A stretch of DNA of 8,584 bases from contig CAZTOK010000047.1 in assembly GCA_964615445.1 (NCBI GenBank), forward strand, positions 1-8,584. The letters run 5' to 3'. The notes under the pieces are model-generated. The model was given only the letters and a program-made list of their open reading frames with translations. It did not search any database and was not told where the DNA came from. The position numbers and the translations under genes are program-made. This DNA is from JALRBM01 sp964615445 (GTDB lineage Bacteria > Patescibacteriota > Saccharimonadia > Saccharimonadales > Saccharimonadaceae). This document shows positions 1 to 5,780 of the stretch, piece after piece; the first letter of the stretch is position 1; each line of letters opens with the position of its first letter.

Positions 1-288
1 GAGCGTCTTAGCGATACGGGTCACTTTACTGGTGGCGAAAACCACGGCCGTCCAGTGCTACTGGATGATACGTTTGAAATCTGCACTAGTTGGGGTGTGC
101 TAGGAAAAGAGTATAGTCTACAAGAGTTTATCCCGGAAACAGTGGTTATTGATGGGGTACGTTATGTATCATTAGACTTTCTACTTCGAGTTAAAAAAAG
201 CTGGCTGCAAGATGATGATGTGCGGCAAAAAGACATAGACGATGTGAAGCTGATCGAAGCCTACTTAGCCAAAGGAGACCATTCATAA
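1..288 (+). CDS. Probable nucleotidyltransferase-like protein, C-terminal part (5' end outside window)
   Basis: The reading frame is open from the first base, so the true start lies upstream. The GTG at 55 is internal and should not be taken as the start. 95 C-terminal residues are visible. The pattern is an aromatic/hydrophobic strand (TFEICTSWGVLG), then an acidic 'PETVVIDGVRYVSLDFLL' segment (about 45-62), then a basic helix and a 'VRQKDIDDVKLIEAYL' ending (about 74-89). This strand followed by a KD-x-x-D helix resembles the C-terminal end of minimal nucleotidyltransferases (AbiEii-like or aminoglycoside-nucleotidyltransferase-like proteins), where such KDxxD segments close the fold. The catalytic GS...DxD region would be upstream and cannot be seen, so activity is unproven. 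The stop is TAA, followed by 47 bases before the next gene on the same strand. Confidence 0.6.
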   Translation, partial: ERLSDTGHFTGGENHGRPVLLDDTFEICTSWGVLGKEYSLQEFIPETVVIDGVRYVSLDFLLRVKKSWLQDDDVRQKDIDDVKLIEAYLAKGDHS

Positions 289-316
289 GATATCCTAACG
301 ACAAAATGCCTGCGAG

Positions 317-322
317 TATGAT
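317..322 (+). promoter_or_regulatory. Candidate -10 box (TATGAT) before the 192-residue gene
   Basis: TATGAT lies 13 bases before the ATG at 336. No matching -35 hexamer is seen at the usual spacing. A start of transcription 7-8 bases downstream would leave only about 6 bases of leader, which would fit the lack of a Shine-Dalgarno sequence before this gene. A single hexamer is weak evidence. Confidence 0.22.
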
Positions 323-335
323 CTAATAGCATCTG

Positions 336-914
336 ATGGAACTTTCACCCCCTGCGATTAATGAGCAAGAGCAATGCTCACCCGAACGGCACGTAGGCCG
401 GTGTTCATTGTTACTGGAACGCTTTCGAGAAGTGGACACTTATGTTGAAAATCCCCCTCGAGACGCAGAACAAGCTGATATTGATGCAGTGGAGGAACTG
501 CATGACCAATTTCTTGGTATTCTTGCCGAACTTCCGGAGCGTGATGTCGAGCTTGCAAAAGAGACTTACGAAGCGTTGACAGATAGTGATAATCCTCGTG
601 ACCGTTTTTGGGCAGCTACTTTTTTCTCGCGCATGCTGCCCGTTGATAAACCTATGGGGTTAAGTATGCTCGGACGGCTGATTGGCCGTGAAGAAACCGA
701 ACACGCCGTCATGGATAGAGCCTGGGAGGAGTTAAGTACAACTGTCGCCGGGGATAATCTGCTTAGATTCAGTGAAGCGATTGAATATGTAGATAAATAT
801 CACGCCCGATTAAGAGAACGTATGACGGCGCGTATTACACAAGCTCGCGGCAAAAAGCCAGATGATCACACACGATACGACCAATTTCCTCCCTATGTAC
901 CACCAGAGGATTAG
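336..914 (+). CDS. Hypothetical acidic helical protein, 192 aa
   Basis: I do not recognise this family. The ATG at 336 is the only reasonable start: an in-frame TAG lies two codons upstream, at 327-329, and the next in-frame Met is about 100 residues in. No Shine-Dalgarno sequence is visible. The protein is strongly charged and mostly helical by composition. A variable N-terminus (1-22) is followed by helical segments at about 23-35 and 47-82. A stretch at 85-135 (DNPRDRFWAATFFSRMLP, then MGLSMLGRLI) has the look of a HEAT/ARM-type helical pair. A further amphipathic helix (143-172) leads to a proline-rich, probably disordered tail (173-192). There are no membrane segments, signal peptide or cysteine pairs. 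It sits between the nucleotidyltransferase-like gene (47 bases upstream) and the CxxC protein (28 bases downstream), possibly in one transcript. A scaffold or protein-binding role is only a guess from the helical character. Confidence 0.72.
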   Translation: MELSPPAINEQEQCSPERHVGRCSLLLERFREVDTYVENPPRDAEQADIDAVEELHDQFLGILAELPERDVELAKETYEALTDSDNPRDRFWAATFFSRMLPVDKPMGLSMLGRLIGREETEHAVMDRAWEELSTTVAGDNLLRFSEAIEYVDKYHARLRERMTARITQARGKKPDDHTRYDQFPPYVPPED

Positions 915-927
915 GAGAGTATGGGAG

Positions 928-933
928 TATAAT
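928..933 (+). promoter_or_regulatory. Candidate -10 box (TATAAT) before the CxxC protein gene
   Basis: A perfect TATAAT lies 9 bases before the ATG at 943, in the same 'gGAGTATAAT' setting as the 'cGAGTATGAT' at 312-322 before the preceding gene. No -35 hexamer is obvious. If used, transcription would begin almost at the ATG and would leave out the Shine-Dalgarno at 935-938, so the two signals are hard to reconcile. Confidence 0.2.
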
Positions 934-934
934 T

Positions 935-938
935 GAGG
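935..938 (+). promoter_or_regulatory. Ribosome binding site (GAGG) for the CxxC protein gene
   Basis: GAGG lies 4 bases before the ATG at 943. The match is short and the spacing a little tight, but it supports that start. It also suggests translation from a transcript that begins further upstream. Confidence 0.45.
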
Positions 939-942
939 TAGC

Positions 943-1251
943 ATGTACAAAATCCAAAGTGATAAATACCGAAAAGCTCGGGGCGGATCATCCCGTGTTC
1001 TTGACGTAGTATGTGAAGGCTGCGGTAAACATGTGGCTTACTATCAAAAGGACGGCCCTGGATTACTAAAACGAATGTATGTTGATCGCTTTATCGATGT
1101 AAAGCCAACAGGCGATGACCTTTCTTGCGAGGGTTGCGACCGTGTTCTTGGCAAACTTATAAACTACAAGAAAGAAAATCGAGCTGCCTATAGGTTATTT
1201 GTAGGCGCGATTACGAAAAAGATTGTTAAAAAAGACGTGTTGAACCCCTAA
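943..1251 (+). CDS. Small probable zinc-ribbon protein, 102 aa
   Basis: Two CxxC knuckles are visible: CEGCGK (Cys24, Cys27) and CEGCDR (Cys62, Cys65), 34 residues apart. This is the usual layout of a four-cysteine zinc ribbon. Between them is a basic/aromatic segment with 'YYQKDGPG' and 'RMYVDRF' (about 33-50). A lysine-rich C-terminus (72-102) would suit nucleic-acid or ribosome contact. No membrane segment or catalytic motif is seen. Its molecular role is unknown to me; Zn binding is inferred from the cysteines. The stop TAA is at 1249-1251, only 4 bases before the ATG of the ASCH gene. The two are therefore very likely co-translated, and a shared RNA-related task is plausible but unproven. 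Confidence 0.78.
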   Translation: MYKIQSDKYRKARGGSSRVLDVVCEGCGKHVAYYQKDGPGLLKRMYVDRFIDVKPTGDDLSCEGCDRVLGKLINYKKENRAAYRLFVGAITKKIVKKDVLNP

Positions 1252-1255
1252 GGCA

Positions 1256-1675
1256 ATGCAGGAAAGTATTAAACGGCAACTACAAAGGCTGGCCGGATCT
1301 AGCCGTGTACATATCGCAGTTATGAGCGAGCCATTCCTTGGCTACGTTCTTGAAGGCAAAAAAACTATTGAATCCCGCTTTTCGCTGCATAAAATTGCGC
1401 CCTATCAAAAAGTGCAGGCTGGAGATGTAGTTTTTATGAAAGCCGGGCCAATTGTAGGTTGCTTCACTGTGAGTTGGGTAAAGAGCTATGATTTAAGTAA
1501 TTATCGCATCCAGGATATTGAGCAGCGGTACGGTAAAGGAGTTTGCGGCGATGCTGCATTCTGGAAAGTAAAGGCCACCAAGCGATATGTAACATTAATG
1601 GGTATTACAGATATAAAAAGACTAACGCCAGTGCGGATTGAAAAGCATGACCGCAGAGCATGGATTGCACTATAA
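1256..1675 (+). CDS. ASCH-domain protein, 139 aa
   Basis: The ASCH (ASC-1 homology) fold is indicated by 'EPFLGYVLEGKKTIESRFS' (about 25-43), the conserved GKKT-E-R core of the family, then 'GDVVFMKAG' and 'VGCFTVSWV' (56-75), a beta-barrel-type GD turn and strands. ASCH domains are PUA-like and bind RNA or modified nucleosides; E. coli YqfB, a relative, is an N4-acetylcytidine amidohydrolase. Here the equivalent Lys35/Lys36, Thr37 and Glu39 are present, but I cannot say whether this copy is an enzyme or only binds. The ATG at 1256 has only AAGG, 2 bases away, as a possible ribosome site, so translation probably depends on coupling to the preceding gene. Met23 (1322) is an alternative start, but residues 1-22 fit as the lead-in helix and strand. 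It converges on the phzF-like gene with 13 bases between stops. Confidence 0.85.
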   Translation: MQESIKRQLQRLAGSSRVHIAVMSEPFLGYVLEGKKTIESRFSLHKIAPYQKVQAGDVVFMKAGPIVGCFTVSWVKSYDLSNYRIQDIEQRYGKGVCGDAAFWKVKATKRYVTLMGITDIKRLTPVRIEKHDRRAWIAL

Positions 1676-1688
1676 GTTAGGAAAGAGT

Positions 1689-2549
1689 CTAAGCAATAAC
1701 TGTTGTTTCGCCATAAGTTACCGCATAGCCTCCAACATGTACACCGTTCGACACATCGACAGACATATTGCCGCCCATTCCTAGATCATAGCCTTGCGCC
1801 ACGGTAAATTGCTGTTTATCGAAAAGTCCGTATTCCTTCGCATAACAGCCCAAAGCCCCTGCTGCAACTCCTGTGATTGGATCTTCGTTCTCATCGTCTA
1901 GGGGGTTAAACTGCCTTGCATAGAAGTCGGTATCTGCGATTGGTGATTCCATCGTGAACGGATAGAAGCCGCGGGCCGATGTGGTGCGACAATACTCTTT
2001 GATGCCTTCAATATCTTGTGTAATGGCACGGAGTGCTTCAAGAGACTTTACGGGAATTAGAAGCTTAGGCGTTCCAGTAGATACTACCTGTAGTGGCAAA
2101 TCTAGAAAGTCTGTTGCAGCTATACCAAGTAAACTAGCGATGCGATCGTGGTTTTCTTCAATCTCTCCAAAGGTGGGCTGCTTTTGTTCCATGACTACTA
2201 AGCCGTCTTTATGACAGGTCGCATTGAGCGTGCCTGCTCTGGTTTCTTGTACGAGCTTCACGCTTTCAGCATCACCAAGTGCGATTCGACCCTGTTCCAT
2301 GAGCGTATGGAAGCTGGCAATGGTCGCGTGGCCACACAAGTCTACTTCGTGATTTGGCGCAAAGAAGCGAAGCCTAAAGTCTGCATTGTCCGACGGCAGA
2401 ACAAAGGCACTTTCGGCGAAATTAAGCTCTGTTGCAAGAGACTGCATTTGCTGTTCGCTAAGATTTTCCGCATCAAGAATAATGCCTGTCGGACTGCCGA
2501 ATTCCTTATCTTGTGTAAATGATTTAACTAGTTGGATGTTTGCTTGCAT
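1689..2549 (-). CDS. PhzF-family protein (phenazine biosynthesis-like isomerase fold), 286 aa
   Basis: This is a full-length member of the PhzF/YddE family, which has a diaminopimelate-epimerase-like fold of two halves. The frame runs upstream to 2654, overlapping the previous gene. I chose the ATG at 2549 because 'MQANIQLVKSFTQDKEFGSPTG' matches the normal family N-terminus; 2573 (8 residues longer) is the other candidate. Neither has a good ribosome site. Family marks, numbered from 2549: 'FAESAFVL' with the likely catalytic Glu46, 'DLCGHATIA' (70-78), 'STGTPKLLIPV' (157-167), 'EDPITG' (222-227) and 'QGYDLGMGGNM' (252-262). Most family members outside phenazine producers have no known substrate, and nothing here suggests phenazine synthesis. 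An isomerase or racemase-like activity on a small acid is the most that can be inferred. It lies 28 bases after the VirD4-like gene and may share its transcript. Confidence 0.93.
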   Translation of the reverse strand: MQANIQLVKSFTQDKEFGSPTGIILDAENLSEQQMQSLATELNFAESAFVLPSDNADFRLRFFAPNHEVDLCGHATIASFHTLMEQGRIALGDAESVKLVQETRAGTLNATCHKDGLVVMEQKQPTFGEIEENHDRIASLLGIAATDFLDLPLQVVSTGTPKLLIPVKSLEALRAITQDIEGIKEYCRTTSARGFYPFTMESPIADTDFYARQFNPLDDENEDPITGVAAGALGCYAKEYGLFDKQQFTVAQGYDLGMGGNMSVDVSNGVHVGGYAVTYGETTVIA

Positions 2550-2577
2550 CTTTTTATGATAGCAAAAAATCATCGCA

Positions 2578-5232
2578 TCATTTTTTATTGCCGATACTCT
2601 GGCCTTTAAATCTGTTGGGTGGTGCGTCCTTTGCTTCTGGCTTCTTGGTGGCACTTTTCTTGGTTACTGCGTTTGCCACTTTCTTGTTACTCGGCTTTTT
2701 CGCTGCTTCTTCAGCCCTGGGCTCTTCATGTTTCCGGGCATAGTTCTTACGCGAAGCAGCAATAACCTCATTGGCTCGTTCGTCACTGAGCGTATAGCGC
2801 TCTTCCAGCCTTATAGTTTTGCCAGATGTTGGCTCCATCGGTATCTCAACTGACGTCTTGAGGTAGAAATTGTAAATAGGTAAGTTTAACAGCTCTCCTT
2901 GCTCAACGTGAGGTGCGAATCGGGGAAGGAGTAATTGCTCATCGACAGAGCTGCCAGTGCCAAAAAGTACCAGCGTACGAGCATTGGCGAGGATCGTTTG
3001 AGTCAGACCGGCGTCTTCCTGCTGCTCCGTGCTCTGCTCGGCAATAGTCAAATACAACTTGAACTTGCGAGCTTCCGACATCATGGTTGCAAACGGCTTG
3101 GTGGCAAAGTTTTGAAACTCATCGACATACACAAAGAACGGGCGACGTTGGTCTTCCGGAATGCTGGAGCGACGCTCAGCCGCTAACTTCAACTTAGCTA
3201 AGATAGTCGTGCCGATCAATGCTGATTCGTCTTCGTTAATGTCACCCTTGCCTAGGTTGCAGATTAGGATTTTGCCAGAGTCCATAATGTCTTCAAAACT
3301 GATAGTGGACTTGGCCTGTCCGAGCATCCGCTGGGTCTGCACTGATGATTCGTAGGCATCTATGCGGTGGTTTACACTTTTGGTCATACTCACGCGCTGG
3401 AAGCCGCCAGCCTCACCGAACTCTTCCCGCCAAAAGTCTTTGAGCCGGTCATCCTCCAGGTTGGCCACCACGCCCTTGCGGAACTTTTTATTGCGTAAAA
3501 GTTTTAGGATCGTAAAGATGGTCGCACCCTCTACTGTTAGAGCAGTGTGCAGTACATTACGCATAATGGCTTCGATATTGTGAGCCGTTGAGTCGTCGTC
3601 TGAGAAAACCTTGCGCATAACGGATACTAACGCCGATGTCACGCGACCACGCTCAATAAGATATTCGTCGCCACTGAGACCTTCGGGCATTTCAATGGGA
3701 TTAATGCCAATCGGATGGGCGACATCGTTCGGGCTGAGGTATATTACATCATTCTTGCGTTCTTCAGGAATGATTTTGAGCAGCTTTTTGGCTGAGTCAC
3801 CGTGAGGATCGATAAAAGCTAGGCCACGGCCAGCGTAAATATCCTGCGCCGCAGCGTATTCCATCACGGTAGTTTTACCACTACCAGTGCTACCGATAAG
3901 CAGGAGGTGGCGTGCTCTTTCGGCCGTAACGAGGCTAAGGGGTGTAACCTCACCTGCGTGCTCGTTGTTGCCGAGCACCACATCGTATTCATTTGTATCT
4001 GCCCGGCGCTTCATCTCGGGTGGAGCTGGTAGCGTTTTAGCCCTAGAAACAGCCGTATTCTCGGCTTTATGCAGTACGGAAGATGGGAAGTGATAGAGCG
4101 ATGCTAGTTCCGACGCGGATAGGAGGTTCTTCTTAGCAAATAGCGTGGGTAGTCTGTGGCGGGTCATGAATGCGCGACGCCAGTGCCGCAAAGCATATGG
4201 GAAGTCCCACCTCGCCCCTAGCGCTTGATAGCTGGGCGTACTGTACACCTCGAGTGAGGCCTTAACTGTATCTTTTCGGTCTTTGCATCTCTTTGCGTCT
4301 GGCGAGTAAACAATAGCCCTGACAGTAACGTGGAACTTCTGTTGGCTTAACTTGTCGTGTACTGATTGCAATAGGTCTTGCTCAATAGGATTGATACTAC
4401 GAGCAAGTTTGCGATGTGAGGCTACTTCTTGCTCTTGCATTGCTTTACGTTGGCGGCTGCTGGTGTTGTAGCGCGAAGGGCCATGAAAGGTGTCGCTTAC
4501 CAAACCGATGATTCCGAGTGACATCGTGCTGATAATTCTGCGCAAGATATTCCACGGCGACGCCTTCTGCTTGCCTAAGCTGTAGATAAGTTCTTCATTG
4601 TGATAGAGCTTGTGCTGTAAGATTTCGGATGTCCGACTGGAAGTAGGCATAGCTATCAGTTGCAGAATTATTACTTCGTCTTTACTTGGTTTTGCTATCG
4701 CGCCCATTGGATAAGACAGCGGATCTGACTTAGTCAAAGAATCATGCGTAAGCAGCGGATAGGCGAAGTAGCCTGTTTGTTTGAACTCCGAGATGTGAGA
4801 GTTAGAACGGTTAAGATTTTTGGGCATATAGTCATCGACTTGCTTTACCTTAACAGATTGGTTGTAGGATGCGATAGCTTGCATAAAATCGCCCACCTTA
4901 TGCCTTGGAACCCGCATCATAAATCGTATACCTTCCGGACGATCCGATACGATTTCCTGCGTAAAGACCATTTTCTGAAAGAGGATCTTACTAATGAACC
5001 CTCTACTCCGGTTAAGACCGTACAAGTTAACGAAAAGATGTTGCGTGGCTTCGGGTGACCTGCTGATCGCCGCAGGTGGCGTAAGCTCCAAAAATGTCCA
5101 CTTTTGTTTGAACAGACGCCGTAAGTCCAATAGTCTGAGCAATGGGACCGTAACGAGAATCAGTTGAGCAATAACACCTAAAACCAAACAGATTATTGGC
5201 AGTATTGACTCTAATTTATGCAGAATCTCCAT
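2578..5232 (-). CDS. VirD4/TraG-like type IV secretion coupling ATPase, 884 aa
   Basis: This is a membrane-anchored RecA-fold pump. One hydrophobic segment (about 10-33, LPIICLVLGVIAQLILVTVP) is followed by a ~360-residue region without familiar motifs (about 45-405), as in CPR homologues. The motor has Walker A 'GSTGSGKTT' (447-455), 'FIDPHGD' (473-479), Walker B 'FFVYVDEFQNF' (699-709; Asp704, Glu705) and 'TIAEQST' (729-735), as in the VirD4/TraG/HerA group. The C-terminal tail (about 829-884) is rich in Lys and Ala, with repeated 'KK' pairs, and looks disordered and nucleic-acid-binding. The start is clear: AAGGAG at 5238-5243 lies 5 bases before the ATG, which overlaps the stop of the CHAP gene (TAATG). 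In type IV systems this class recruits and translocates DNA or protein substrates; the substrate here is unknown. Confidence 0.93.
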   Translation of the reverse strand: MEILHKLESILPIICLVLGVIAQLILVTVPLLRLLDLRRLFKQKWTFLELTPPAAISRSPEATQHLFVNLYGLNRSRGFISKILFQKMVFTQEIVSDRPEGIRFMMRVPRHKVGDFMQAIASYNQSVKVKQVDDYMPKNLNRSNSHISEFKQTGYFAYPLLTHDSLTKSDPLSYPMGAIAKPSKDEVIILQLIAMPTSSRTSEILQHKLYHNEELIYSLGKQKASPWNILRRIISTMSLGIIGLVSDTFHGPSRYNTSSRQRKAMQEQEVASHRKLARSINPIEQDLLQSVHDKLSQQKFHVTVRAIVYSPDAKRCKDRKDTVKASLEVYSTPSYQALGARWDFPYALRHWRRAFMTRHRLPTLFAKKNLLSASELASLYHFPSSVLHKAENTAVSRAKTLPAPPEMKRRADTNEYDVVLGNNEHAGEVTPLSLVTAERARHLLLIGSTGSGKTTVMEYAAAQDIYAGRGLAFIDPHGDSAKKLLKIIPEERKNDVIYLSPNDVAHPIGINPIEMPEGLSGDEYLIERGRVTSALVSVMRKVFSDDDSTAHNIEAIMRNVLHTALTVEGATIFTILKLLRNKKFRKGVVANLEDDRLKDFWREEFGEAGGFQRVSMTKSVNHRIDAYESSVQTQRMLGQAKSTISFEDIMDSGKILICNLGKGDINEDESALIGTTILAKLKLAAERRSSIPEDQRRPFFVYVDEFQNFATKPFATMMSEARKFKLYLTIAEQSTEQQEDAGLTQTILANARTLVLFGTGSSVDEQLLLPRFAPHVEQGELLNLPIYNFYLKTSVEIPMEPTSGKTIRLEERYTLSDERANEVIAASRKNYARKHEEPRAEEAAKKPSNKKVANAVTKKSATKKPEAKDAPPNRFKGQSIGNKK

Positions 5233-5780
5233 TACCGCTCCTTGTCGTGTATAAAGTTATAATCAAGCGCTTGGGCCATCGTGCGCGTCCGGTCGCTGAT
5301 GATATTGAGACCCTTTGAATTCATTTCGGATATCTTCCATGTCCCGGCTGCCATGTTAACTTCTGTTACGTAAGCCACATGGCCTAAACCCTCTGCCGCG
5401 TTTGCAGTCTGCATAATCGCACCCACGGCTGGCGTTTGATCGACTACATAACCTTCAAGACGAGCATGCCACGCCCAATCGGCAGCGTTACCCCAGGTAT
5501 TCGCAATCGGCTTGCCCGCTTCTTTCCGCTTTATGAATACCCAGTAGGTACAATTGCCCCAAGCATAGGTGTTATCTTCCGGCGAATCGCCTGTATAAAA
5601 CGTGCCGTTACCGCCTGAACCGCCGGGCATTACCTGATCTTTCAACATGTCGCCGATGTTTGTGATCGAGGCGACTGCCGCACCAGGTAAAATGAGTAGA
5701 ACAATGATAGTACCGAGGATCATCCCGGTTTCTATCTTGAACGAAACAAGCTTTTTACCTCGGTGCAGCGTTGTAATCAT
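5232..5780 (-). CDS. Membrane-anchored CHAP-domain peptidoglycan hydrolase, 182 aa
   Basis: A basic N-terminus (HRGKK) is followed by a hydrophobic segment (about 19-38, MILGTIIVLLILPGAAVASI), which could be a signal anchor or an uncleaved signal. A Gly-rich linker (52-60) leads to a CHAP domain (about 68-178). The catalytic cysteine is Cys77 in 'YAWGNCTYWV', the histidine is His134 in 'GLGHVAYVTEV', and the third residue is Glu152 or Asn154 in 'ISEMN'. CHAP enzymes are amidases or endopeptidases that cut peptidoglycan stem or cross-bridge bonds, here on the outer face of the membrane. Its place between the VirB4 and VirD4 ATPase genes suggests the wall-opening job that VirB1-type transglycosylases do in other type IV systems. 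The ATG overlaps the VirB4 stop (ATGA) and has no strong ribosome site of its own, so translational coupling is likely. Confidence 0.92.
   Translation of the reverse strand: MITTLHRGKKLVSFKIETGMILGTIIVLLILPGAAVASITNIGDMLKDQVMPGGSGGNGTFYTGDSPEDNTYAWGNCTYWVFIKRKEAGKPIANTWGNAADWAWHARLEGYVVDQTPAVGAIMQTANAAEGLGHVAYVTEVNMAAGTWKISEMNSKGLNIISDRTRTMAQALDYNFIHDKER
5238..5243 (-). promoter_or_regulatory. Ribosome binding site (AAGGAG) for the VirD4-like gene
   Basis: AAGGAG on the minus strand, 5 bases before the ATG at 5232. It lies within the last codons (Lys-Glu) of the CHAP gene, so the site is embedded in coding sequence and couples the two genes. Confidence 0.8.

Noticed and set aside
55..288. 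GTG at 55 as the start of a 77-residue protein
   Set aside because: The frame stays open to the first base of the window with protein-like sequence before it, so this is an internal valine of a truncated gene.
982..1310. Short similarity between the N-terminal parts of the zinc-ribbon and ASCH proteins (GSSRV in both, with similar DNA)
   Set aside because: Five residues without flanking similarity; best explained by chance and not by a duplication.
1633..1656. Inverted repeat TGCGG...CCGCA near the end of the ASCH gene as a terminator
   Set aside because: Only a 5-bp stem with a 14-base loop and no T run, inside coding sequence.
2550..2654. Longer start of the PhzF-family protein overlapping the VirD4-like gene
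   Set aside because: The extra residues are an out-of-frame reading of the Lys/Ala-rich tail; PhzF proteins begin at the equivalent of the ATG at 2549.
3887..4093. Plus-strand open frames across the VirD4 and VirB4 genes
   Set aside because: They are antisense readings of strongly supported ATPase genes, with no ribosome sites or recognisable domains.
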